Shown one piece after another: positions 6,110-11,449 of a stretch of DNA of 11,449 nt. The notes beneath the pieces are model-generated. The model was not told the origin of the DNA and did no database searches. It worked only from the letters and a program-made list of their open reading frames with translations. The first letter of the stretch is position 1. Every line of letters begins with the position of its first letter. The position numbers and the translations under genes were made by a program. Origin of the DNA: CAYWNK01 sp047639615 (GTDB lineage Bacteria > Planctomycetota > UBA1135 > GCA-002686595); assembly GCA_047639615.1 (NCBI GenBank), contig JBLIOL010000169.1, forward strand, positions 1 through 11,449, given 5' to 3'.

Positions 6110-6167
6110 TGCGCGACCAAATTCATCCCAACGAGAACGTGTCAGGGACGTGTTATGCCAAGGGGGT

Positions 6168-6201
6168 GAAAACGGCGGCGGTTGGTGCGGCTCAGTATGG
6201 T
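6168..6201 (+). repeat. 34-bp repeat, right inverted copy
   Basis: This is the partner of 5980-6013. It ends on base 6201, the last base of the LysM stop codon read on the minus strand, so the repeat starts exactly where the coding region ends. The left part is G-rich (AAAACGGCGGCGG) and the right part ends in CTCAGTATGGT. A diverged third copy is at 45-73. Confidence 0.9.
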
Positions 6202-7034
6202 CAGGGGATGCTCAGTACTACGCCGGCGCGGACGTCGTCGGGGGAGCCGAGGGTGTCGCGGTTGGCGTCGTAGATTTCTTTCCAGCGGGAGCCGGCGCCG
6301 TAGACCTTCTTCGCGATGCGCCAGAGGCTCTCGCCGTCTTGGACTTCGTAGCTCTCGCCCTTGCCGGGGCGGTCGTCGATGACGGACACGAGCAATTCTT
6401 GGCCCGCGGTGAGGGTGTCGAGGCCCTCGTTGTCACGGCGCAAGAGCGCGGCGCGCTTCTCGTCGCCGTAGAGCTTGACCGCCACACTGCGGAATGTCTC
6501 GTCCGCGGCGCAGGTGTAGGTCTGGTAGAGCGGGTTCGGAGTCTTCGTCAGGCCCTGGGTGGTGACTAGGTCCCAGGAAGCCTCCAAGGGGCCAGAGTTG
6601 GCCAGGGTGCTCGCGCCGACCGGGCGCTTGGGCTGGGCTGTATTGACCGTGCTGCTGAGCAGACCGGCGCTCCTGGGGACCGTGTTCTGGGGCCTGGCGA
6701 CGATTTCTAGGCCGGCGGTCTTATCCTCGGGGGGAGGAGTGAAGTCCAGGCGACGGGCCCCGGGCTGGCTTGCAGGGGTCTCCACGTCCGCCATGGGCGC
6801 CACGTCGCGGGGCGACCAGGCGCTCTTCTTGGCCGCAGCTGTGGAGCCAGCCAAACCGTCATCCATGCCCTCGGGCCGGTTCAGCCGGGAGGCAGCGGGT
6901 TCACCGCGCCGGGCTGAGCGATCCAAATCGGCGCGGACCTCTTCCTGGTCCGGCTGCGAATAAAACGAGACGGCCAGACTGACGACCACTGAGAACAGAA
7001 CGCCGAGGACGACGACTTTTTCGACTTTACCCAT
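6201..7034 (-). CDS. Membrane-anchored protein with two LysM domains
   Basis: From the ATG at 7034 the protein has 277 residues. A short cytoplasmic MGKVE leads into one membrane helix (about 6-24). A long low-complexity, Pro/Ala/Ser-rich linker follows (about 27-165). Two C-terminal LysM domains lie at about 170-218 (with TFRSVAVKLYGDEKRAALLRRDN) and 228-276 (YEVQDGESLWRIAKKVYG, then WKEIYDANRDTL). LysM domains bind N-acetylglucosamine-containing glycans, so the protein probably reaches from the inner membrane to peptidoglycan. There is no catalytic domain, which suggests an anchoring or structural role. The frame extends upstream to a TTG at 7088, but the ATG directly before the membrane helix is the better start. 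It converges on the sigma54 regulator gene and is divergent from the glycosyltransferase gene. Confidence 0.88.
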   Translation of the reverse strand: MGKVEKVVVLGVLFSVVVSLAVSFYSQPDQEEVRADLDRSARRGEPAASRLNRPEGMDDGLAGSTAAAKKSAWSPRDVAPMADVETPASQPGARRLDFTPPPEDKTAGLEIVARPQNTVPRSAGLLSSTVNTAQPKRPVGASTLANSGPLEASWDLVTTQGLTKTPNPLYQTYTCAADETFRSVAVKLYGDEKRAALLRRDNEGLDTLTAGQELLVSVIDDRPGKGESYEVQDGESLWRIAKKVYGAGSRWKEIYDANRDTLGSPDDVRAGVVLSIP

Positions 7035-7124
7035 CCACCAAAGAGCCCCACCGGCCCCCTCCACATCGGTTGTGTTGACCGCATCCAAACCCCACGCCTG
7101 GATGACATTTGCAACGCACTTGAG

Positions 7125-7151
7125 GATCTAGAGACAGGCACCCGGAGTCAA
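7125..7151 (-). promoter_or_regulatory. Weak promoter candidate for the LysM gene
   Basis: On the minus strand TTGACT (7151-7146) is a good -35 box. With a 15-bp spacer the -10 would be TAGATC, and with 17 bp GATCCT; both are poor. The location, about 90 bp upstream of the ATG, is sensible, but the assignment is tentative. Confidence 0.25.
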
Positions 7152-7166
7152 AGACAAATGCATCGA

Positions 7167-7189
7167 TTTGGTACGCACGGGACACCAAA
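7167..7189. promoter_or_regulatory. Inverted repeat in the divergent LysM/glycosyltransferase intergenic region
   Basis: TTTGGT (7167-7172) and ACCAAA (7184-7189) form a 6-bp inverted repeat with 11 bp between arms. It sits between two divergent genes, 35 bp upstream of the glycosyltransferase start. It could be an operator, but six-base arms are short and may be chance. Confidence 0.25.
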
Positions 7190-7223
7190 CGGGAAGAGTT
7201 CCATGAGCTAGGATTGTGGGACC

Positions 7224-9707
7224 TTGAGCGAGCCCACCGAGAAAGCGACCTATCTGACCGGCGACAAAGCCGAGGATGGCCGCGTTCCGTTCCAATCCAG
7301 GGGTGCTGCGGCGCCGCAGGTGAGCCTCGATTCGAACCTGGATGCGGACGGCCGGAAGCTGCCAAGCTTGGCCGACTTCGACCTGCGCCTAGTGCTGCTG
7401 CTGACGCTTGTGATGCAGTCGCTCTCCTGGTGGATCCTCGGCGGCTACCAGCTTGCGGACTCGATCGAGTACGTGGAGAACGCCCAAGCCCTGGTGCACG
7501 GCACGGACGTGATCGATAGCCACTCGATCCGCTCCTACTTCTTCCCGGCCCTACTGGCGCCGATCCTGTGGCTCGCGGACGTGCTGCAGATCGAGGACCC
7601 GCGCCCGATTTTTGGCTTCTTCCGCCTGCTGCAGATGTTCCTGGGCCTAGCCCTAGTGAGCATCACCGCACGCATCGGTGCGCGCATCGGCGGACGCGGG
7701 GCAGGCCTAGCGGCGGCGCTCTTCGTGGCGGCCAACCCGGTCTTCCTGCAGTACTCCGTCTCCCCCATCGCCGACATCGCCGCGGCCCTGTGCGTAGCCA
7801 AGGGCGTCGAAATCCTGATCACGGGCAAGCGCCGCCAACTACTGGCCGGAGTCTGGCTCGGCATGGCGATCATGTGCGCCTACAAGACCCTGCCCCTGGT
7901 GGGCGCGGTCGGGCTCGTGCAGCTGCTGCGCGCCTGGCGCCAGCCGCAGTACCGAGGGCCGTGGATGGGCCTGCTGCTGGGCGTGCTGCTGATGCTGCTG
8001 GCGCAGTCACTCCTGGATTTGGCCACCTACGGGCGCATGGGGTACTCGCTCAAGCGCTACTTCTTCCAGAACTTCGGACCGATCCTCGCCAAGCCCTTCT
8101 ACGAGCTCGGGATGATGTCCATCGCCAAGCCGCTGTACGCCCTGGCCGGCGACTTCGGTGCCCAGGGCGGGCTCGTCATCCGCGGCAAGTTCCCGCCGCA
8201 CTGGTACGTGACCCAGGTGCACCAATTCTATGTGGGGCCGCTGGTGGTGCTCCTGCTGCTGGGCCTGGGCCGCGCCTGGCGTAAACCCAGCTGGCGCGTA
8301 TGGCTTCCCATCGCGGTCGCTGCCCTGTACGTGGCGATCCTCTCCACCAAGGGCGCCAAGGACTACCGCCTGTGGATTCCGATCCTCGGCATCCTGACGC
8401 CCACGGTCGGCATGGGCTGGTGCGTGCTTTGGGGTGCCAAGGGCAGCGGGGTCGTGCGCAAGCTGCTGGCCATGGTCTGCCTAGTGCTCGCTGTCGGCAT
8501 GGGCTTGCACAAGCTACAGGACCGCAACACGCGTCAGTTCTCGGGCTACTGGGAAGCGATCGACTGGCTCAATGCCAAGGCCGCGGCGCAGCTGGAGGAG
8601 GATCCGAACGCGGAGCCCATGCGCGTGGCGAGCGCCTATAACTGGGCCGTCTTCATGCGTGAGGGCCCGGGGGTCACAGTCACCAAGCTCCCGCACCAGC
8701 TCGACGGCTGGCAACACCTCTCCGCCGCCGACCGGCGCGCGGATCTCTTTGTGCTCTTGGAGCAGGACTGGCTGATCCTGCACGAGCCCGTGCTGCGCAA
8801 CCCGGACCACGACGACCTGCTGCGCGTGGTCGGCCGGCACTATGTGGTCGAGGCCGTGCTCTGGGATCGCGACGCCTACGAGGACCTGGGCCCGATCCTG
8901 ATCATGCGCCGCGAGCACGACCAAGAGCAGGGTGGCGAGCGCAACCTGCACTCGCGCACGCTCTACGGCGTGACCCAGACGGCCGACATGGCCAGCGTCG
9001 AGAGCTACTCCGCCCTGCGCGGTTTCGATACCCCCATGCGCCTGGTGCGGCCCGAGCTCGGCGAGGACATCTGGTGCCTTGGTTTCGAGTACGAGACCCT
9101 GCCGCCCCACGGCCACGGCTGGATCACCTACCACTTCTACAACGCAGGGGAGCGCCCCAAGGCCGACTACATGGTCATCGACCGGCTGACCACCTTCGAC
9201 CAGCGCCACTCCTGGCAGAACAACCACCCGCCGGCCTGGGGCGTGCACCCCACCAACACCTGGGAGCCGGGCGCCATCGTGCGCGAGTCGAGCATCGTGG
9301 TGGCCTGCGAGGAGCCCTACAAATGGCGCTCGCCCTACCTGCCCATGGGCGGCGCCTACCGCCGCGGGGACCTGATCCCGGCCGACCTGTGGCTCGATTT
9401 CGTAACCCAGTACTGGCGCTGCAACACCTGCGGGGAGCCGCTCAACTCGCCGGCTTGCTGCCCTGAGATCGAGGAGCGCCCTACGGAGCAGGCCGCAGAA
9501 CTAGCCACCAAGCAGATTTCCGGCCGCCTGGAGCGCGCGCGCTTCGGCGCCCCGGGCCCCCTGCGCCGGGGGCCCCTAGAGGGCATTCTGCGCAGTCCTG
9601 AGGGCTGGCAGTTCAGCCAGGACGACCTCAACCGCTGGGGCAGCTTCTTCATGCCTGTCCACGAGGACGCCAAGGTCCCCGACGACGGCCGACCGATCCG
9701 GGGCTGA
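7224..9707 (+). CDS. Polytopic GT-C family glycosyltransferase with large soluble C-terminus
   Basis: The product has 827 residues. A soluble N-terminus of about 50 residues is followed by roughly eleven to twelve hydrophobic helices between about 54 and 428. The first loop after helix 1 has QLADSIEYVENAQAL (76-90), resembling the acidic D/E motif of GT39/ArnT/PMT-type transferases that use polyprenyl-phosphate sugars outside the membrane; Asp79 and Glu82 are the catalytic candidates. Residues 430-827 are soluble. They contain a beta-rich stretch (about 615-725, with HPTNTWEPGAIV) and a Cys cluster, CNTCGEPLNSPACC (733-746). The likely role is adding sugar to an envelope lipid or protein; the acceptor is unknown. 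An in-frame stop at 7209 limits the start to the TTG at 7224, with AGGA at 7210-7213, or to the GTG at 7320. The TTG start is chosen because the N-terminus is low in hydrophobicity but coding-like. A very GC-rich hairpin (9553-9574) lies inside the coding region. Confidence 0.82.
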   Translation: MSEPTEKATYLTGDKAEDGRVPFQSRGAAAPQVSLDSNLDADGRKLPSLADFDLRLVLLLTLVMQSLSWWILGGYQLADSIEYVENAQALVHGTDVIDSHSIRSYFFPALLAPILWLADVLQIEDPRPIFGFFRLLQMFLGLALVSITARIGARIGGRGAGLAAALFVAANPVFLQYSVSPIADIAAALCVAKGVEILITGKRRQLLAGVWLGMAIMCAYKTLPLVGAVGLVQLLRAWRQPQYRGPWMGLLLGVLLMLLAQSLLDLATYGRMGYSLKRYFFQNFGPILAKPFYELGMMSIAKPLYALAGDFGAQGGLVIRGKFPPHWYVTQVHQFYVGPLVVLLLLGLGRAWRKPSWRVWLPIAVAALYVAILSTKGAKDYRLWIPILGILTPTVGMGWCVLWGAKGSGVVRKLLAMVCLVLAVGMGLHKLQDRNTRQFSGYWEAIDWLNAKAAAQLEEDPNAEPMRVASAYNWAVFMREGPGVTVTKLPHQLDGWQHLSAADRRADLFVLLEQDWLILHEPVLRNPDHDDLLRVVGRHYVVEAVLWDRDAYEDLGPILIMRREHDQEQGGERNLHSRTLYGVTQTADMASVESYSALRGFDTPMRLVRPELGEDIWCLGFEYETLPPHGHGWITYHFYNAGERPKADYMVIDRLTTFDQRHSWQNNHPPAWGVHPTNTWEPGAIVRESSIVVACEEPYKWRSPYLPMGGAYRRGDLIPADLWLDFVTQYWRCNTCGEPLNSPACCPEIEERPTEQAAELATKQISGRLERARFGAPGPLRRGPLEGILRSPEGWQFSQDDLNRWGSFFMPVHEDAKVPDDGRPIRG

Positions 9708-9709
9708 GC

Positions 9710-9738
9710 TTGAGAGGGCGCGCCCGCGCCGCTATTCT
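9710..9738 (+). promoter_or_regulatory. Sigma70-like promoter of the lipoprotein gene
   Basis: TTGAGA (9710-9715) and TATTCT (9733-9738) are separated by exactly 17 bp. The -35 box matches consensus at 5 of 6 positions and the -10 box at 4 of 6. The expected start point is near 9745, about 130 bp before the lipoprotein ATG. The spacer begins with a perfect 10-bp palindrome, GGGCGCGCCC (9716-9725). The promoter begins 2 bp after the glycosyltransferase stop codon. Confidence 0.55.
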
Positions 9739-9875
9739 CTACAGGTCCCAGGACTAGCGTGCGCAGCCCCCGAAAGCGGGCGGCTCAGCGACGCAGGCCG
9801 GACGACAGGCGCCCTAAAGCGCCGCCACATTGCCCCCTGGGCGTCCACCCTTCCCGTCTCACCCGAGCCCGCTTC

Positions 9876-10433
9876 ATGCACATGCTCCGCGTCCTACGCA
9901 CCCTACTTCTCGGCACCTGTGTGTCCCTGTTCGCTGCCAGCTGCGCGAGCATGAGCAGCGACGTGCCCCAGGGCGAAGCCGCCAACAACGCCATCCAGGT
10001 GCGCTTCACAGACTTTAAGTCGGGCCAGAACATGAGCATCGTGAACGACTCCTGGCTGCAGGGCCAGGGGATCGCCGGCGAGGATGCCTCGGCGCGCAAG
10101 ATGGCTTTCTACAGCCAGATCACCAGCAAGCTCAGCGCCGGCGTCAAGGTGGCCGAGATCGAGACCATGCAGGGCCTCTTGGAATTCATGGAGTACACAG
10201 ACTTCAGCGAGTTCGCCACCCATGGCGCGCCGCAGGCCGACAAGGACCTGCGCCAGAGCATCGCGCTCACGCGCAACGGGGAGACGCGCCACATCCGCGG
10301 CCAAGTCGGCATGAGCAAGAAGCAGGCGGAGTCCTTCCGCACCACCGTGCGTGGCTTCGTGGACATCTACAACCGCGTGCCGCAATTCCAATCCATCAAA
10401 GGCGCCGTGGACTTCAAGGGTCCGGGCAACTGA
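9876..10433 (+). CDS. Putative lipoprotein, unknown function
   Basis: From the ATG at 9876 the product has 185 residues. MHMLRVLRTLLLGTCVSLFAASC is a lipoprotein-type signal peptide with the lipidated Cys at residue 23, though the lipobox (AASC) has Ala rather than Leu at -3. The ATG at 9882 would work equally well. A GTG at 9759 is in frame, but its extra 39 residues are Arg/Pro-rich and unlikely before a signal peptide. The mature part of about 160 residues is soluble and mixed alpha/beta in character (IQVRFTDFKSGQNMSIV, then KLSAGVKVAEIETMQGLLEFMEY, then IALTRNGETRHIRGQ), with no further Cys. I do not recognise a family. It has its own promoter and is followed by a hairpin at 10472-10490. 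An envelope location is inferred from the signal peptide. Confidence 0.75.
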   Translation: MHMLRVLRTLLLGTCVSLFAASCASMSSDVPQGEAANNAIQVRFTDFKSGQNMSIVNDSWLQGQGIAGEDASARKMAFYSQITSKLSAGVKVAEIETMQGLLEFMEYTDFSEFATHGAPQADKDLRQSIALTRNGETRHIRGQVGMSKKQAESFRTTVRGFVDIYNRVPQFQSIKGAVDFKGPGN

Positions 10434-10471
10434 GAATGAGTTCGCCCAGGCCCTCCGAGAGTGCAGCAGCC

Positions 10472-10490
10472 GGGACTCGCTTGCGAGCCC
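10472..10490 (+). terminator. Hairpin after the lipoprotein gene
   Basis: GGGACTCG and CGAGCCC fold around CTTG, with one bulged A, giving a compact GC-rich stem 38 bp beyond the lipoprotein stop codon. No T tract follows, so termination would be weak or Rho-aided. Its left arm (10472-10479) can alternatively pair perfectly with CGAGTCCC at 10525-10532. Confidence 0.4.
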
Positions 10491-10532
10491 TAGTGTCCTG
10501 GGTCGGAAGTTCGCGGTCAGTGTTCGAGTCCC
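10472..10532. repeat. Intergenic inverted repeat with 8-bp perfect ends
   Basis: GGGACTCG (10472-10479) and CGAGTCCC (10525-10532) are perfect inverted repeats separated by 45 bp. The right end, GTTCGAGTCCC, looks like a tRNA T-arm, but no other tRNA parts are present. The enclosed stretch (TAGTGTCCTGGGTCGGAAG) resembles recurrent intergenic repeat sequence as far as I recall; this is unverified. Confidence 0.45.
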
Positions 10533-10535
10533 ATC

Positions 10536-10609
10536 CCCGTGCTGGCAAGGCGCGCAGCCTGTGGCGTAGCCGTAGTTACGTCAAGAAGGCGCAACGCAGC
10601 CAGCGCGGG
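10536..10609. repeat. 74-bp imperfect hairpin element before kdsB
   Basis: The outer arms CCCGTGCTGGC (10536-10546) and GCCAGCGCGGG (10599-10609) pair at 10 of 11 positions plus one G-U. Inner pairs are GCCT/AGGC (10557-10560 with 10587-10590) and GGCGTA/TACGTC (10563-10568 with 10577-10582, one G-U) around the loop GCCGTAGT. AAGGCGC occurs on both arms in direct orientation (10548-10554 and 10586-10592), forming an internal loop. Together with 10472-10532 it nearly fills the gap between the lipoprotein gene and kdsB. It could be a dispersed repeat or a structured leader of kdsB. Confidence 0.55.
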
Positions 10610-10623
10610 AAGGGGGCCGAACA

Positions 10624-11415
10624 GTGAGCGCGAACTTTCGACTCAGGGCACTTGCCGTGCTCCCGGCGCGCCTCGCCTCGACCCGACTGCCGCGTAAGGT
10701 GCTGCTGGCGGAGACCGGCCTGCCGCTCTTCGTGCACTCCGCCCGCAACGTGCAGAGCTGCGCCGCCATCGACGAAGTGCTCGTGGCCACGGACGAGGAA
10801 GCGGTAGCCCAAGCCGCACGCGAGCACGACGTGCCGGTACGTATGACGTCCCCCGATCACGTCTCCGGCACGGACCGCGTGTACGAAGCGGTGCAAGCGC
10901 AGGGCGGCGAGTGGGATGTGATCATCAACGTGCAAGCGGACGAACCCGAAGTGGACCCAGAGGATCTAGCCAGCCTGGTGACGGTCTTCCAAGACCCCGC
11001 CGTGGAGATCGCCACGCTCTGCACGCCCATAACGGACGACGCAGAACTGGCCAGCTCAAGCGCCGTCAAGCTCGTACGCAAGGCGAGCGGCGACGCGCTC
11101 TACTTCTCGCGCGCAAGGATCCCCGACACGCGCCACGCGCGCCCCGGCGCCCCGGCGCCGCAGTACCTGCGCCACCTCGGCGTCTACGCTTTCCGGCCCA
11201 GCGCCCTGGCGCGCTGCTGCGCGCTCTCCACGGGCACGCTCGAGTCCCTCGAAAGCCTCGAACAACTGCGCTGGCTCGAAGCCGGCGAATCCCTGCGCGT
11301 CCTCGACGCGCGCCGTGCACCCAGAGGCATCGACACCCGCGAGGATTACGATGCCTTTGTCGCTCTCCATGCAGGACGGTCCCAAGCGGGCCCCGGCCTC
11401 TCCACACCACGATGA
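10624..11415 (+). CDS. kdsB: 3-deoxy-manno-octulosonate cytidylyltransferase (CMP-Kdo synthetase)
   Basis: KdsB activates Kdo with CTP, giving CMP-Kdo and pyrophosphate, the donor for Kdo transfer onto lipid A; it is cytoplasmic. The 263-residue product is close to the usual length of about 250. Motifs in order: LPARLASTRLPRKVLL (13-28, nucleotide binding, Lys25), MTSPDHVSGTDRVYEA (74-89), INVQADEPEVDP (101-112, with metal-binding Asp106; the family more often has NVQGDEP), ALYFSRARIP (158-167), YLRHLGVYAFRP (181-192), ESLEQLRWLEAG (210-221) and GIDTREDYDAF (235-245, second metal ligand Asp237). The start is GTG at 10624, preceded by GAAGGGGG with suitable spacing (about 7 nt). The last residues after the family core (about 250-263) are Gly/Ser/Pro-rich. 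The stop codon overlaps the pyrG start as ATGA, indicating one operon with translational coupling. No promoter is evident in the repeat-filled upstream gap. Confidence 0.96.
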   Translation: MSANFRLRALAVLPARLASTRLPRKVLLAETGLPLFVHSARNVQSCAAIDEVLVATDEEAVAQAAREHDVPVRMTSPDHVSGTDRVYEAVQAQGGEWDVIINVQADEPEVDPEDLASLVTVFQDPAVEIATLCTPITDDAELASSSAVKLVRKASGDALYFSRARIPDTRHARPGAPAPQYLRHLGVYAFRPSALARCCALSTGTLESLESLEQLRWLEAGESLRVLDARRAPRGIDTREDYDAFVALHAGRSQAGPGLSTPR

Positions 11416-11449
11416 CCAAGCACATTTTCGTAACCGGCGGCGTAGTCTC
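11412..11449 (+). CDS. pyrG: CTP synthase, N-terminal fragment (runs off the window)
   Basis: Only the first twelve complete codons are present, reading MTKHIFVTGGVV. This is the highly conserved start of CTP synthase, which aminates UTP to CTP using glutamine and ATP. The ATG overlaps the kdsB stop codon by four bases (ATGA). CTP is the co-substrate of KdsB, so the pairing makes metabolic sense. The call rests on a short but characteristic N-terminus. Confidence 0.85.
   Translation, partial: MTKHIFVTGGVV

Noticed and set aside
7133..7142. GACAGGCACC, resembling the REP-like 15-mer
   Set aside because: Only a 10-base partial match with no hairpin or partner; not enough to call a copy.
9553..9574. 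Perfect 8-bp GC hairpin (GGGCCCCC/GGGGGCCC)
   Set aside because: It lies inside the glycosyltransferase coding region, with no T tract, and encodes a Gly/Pro/Arg stretch; probably compositional.
10515..10535. Sequence resembling a tRNA T-arm (GTTCGAGTCCC)
   Set aside because: No acceptor, D or anticodon arms can be folded around it; it is explained by the 8-bp inverted repeat 10472-10479/10525-10532.
1..11449. CRISPR arrays, prophage, defence genes, transposases or integrases
   Set aside because: No regularly spaced direct repeats and no coding regions with such signatures were found on either strand.

Overview
The window is GC-rich DNA from a Gram-negative bacterium. The kdsB gene (CMP-Kdo synthetase) implies a lipopolysaccharide-type outer membrane, and a lipoprotein and exported proteins are also present. 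The style of several genes suggests Planctomycetota or a neighbouring phylum: an exported TPR/HEAT protein, a membrane-anchored LysM protein, a GT-C transferase with a large soluble C-terminus, and few strong Shine-Dalgarno sites. That assignment is inference; no phylogenetic marker is complete here.

Left part (1-3311). A small two-helix membrane protein gene (+) converges on cytidine deaminase cdd (-), with a hairpin between their stop codons. Upstream of cdd, all on the minus strand, lies a probable single transcription unit. It has a good sigma70-like promoter (3170-3197), a 699-residue exported TPR/HEAT protein carrying a degenerate receiver-like domain, a tRNA-Thr(CGT) only 11 bp after its stop codon, and a strong terminator hairpin.

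Middle part (3312-7223). anmK (cell-wall sugar recycling, -) and a full-length NtrC-type sigma54-dependent response regulator (+) are divergent, with only 18 bp between proposed start codons. The regulator converges on a membrane-anchored double-LysM protein gene (-). The intergenic space between them holds a perfect 15-bp hairpin and a 34-bp inverted repeat (33/34 identical) that delimits a 222-bp unit. A diverged third copy of the repeat lies at 45-73.

Right part (7224-11449, all +). A polytopic GT-C-like glycosyltransferase is followed by a promoter and an unrecognised small lipoprotein. A 190-bp intergenic region of compound inverted repeats follows, then kdsB and the first codons of pyrG, which overlap as ATGA. 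PyrG makes the CTP that KdsB uses, so this junction is functionally coherent. Several genes act on the envelope: anmK, the LysM protein, the glycosyltransferase, the lipoprotein and kdsB.

I see no defence island, CRISPR array, transposase or integrase. The less ordinary content is the repeat family, the exported pseudo-receiver protein, the tRNA embedded behind a protein gene, and the compound intergenic repeat before kdsB.
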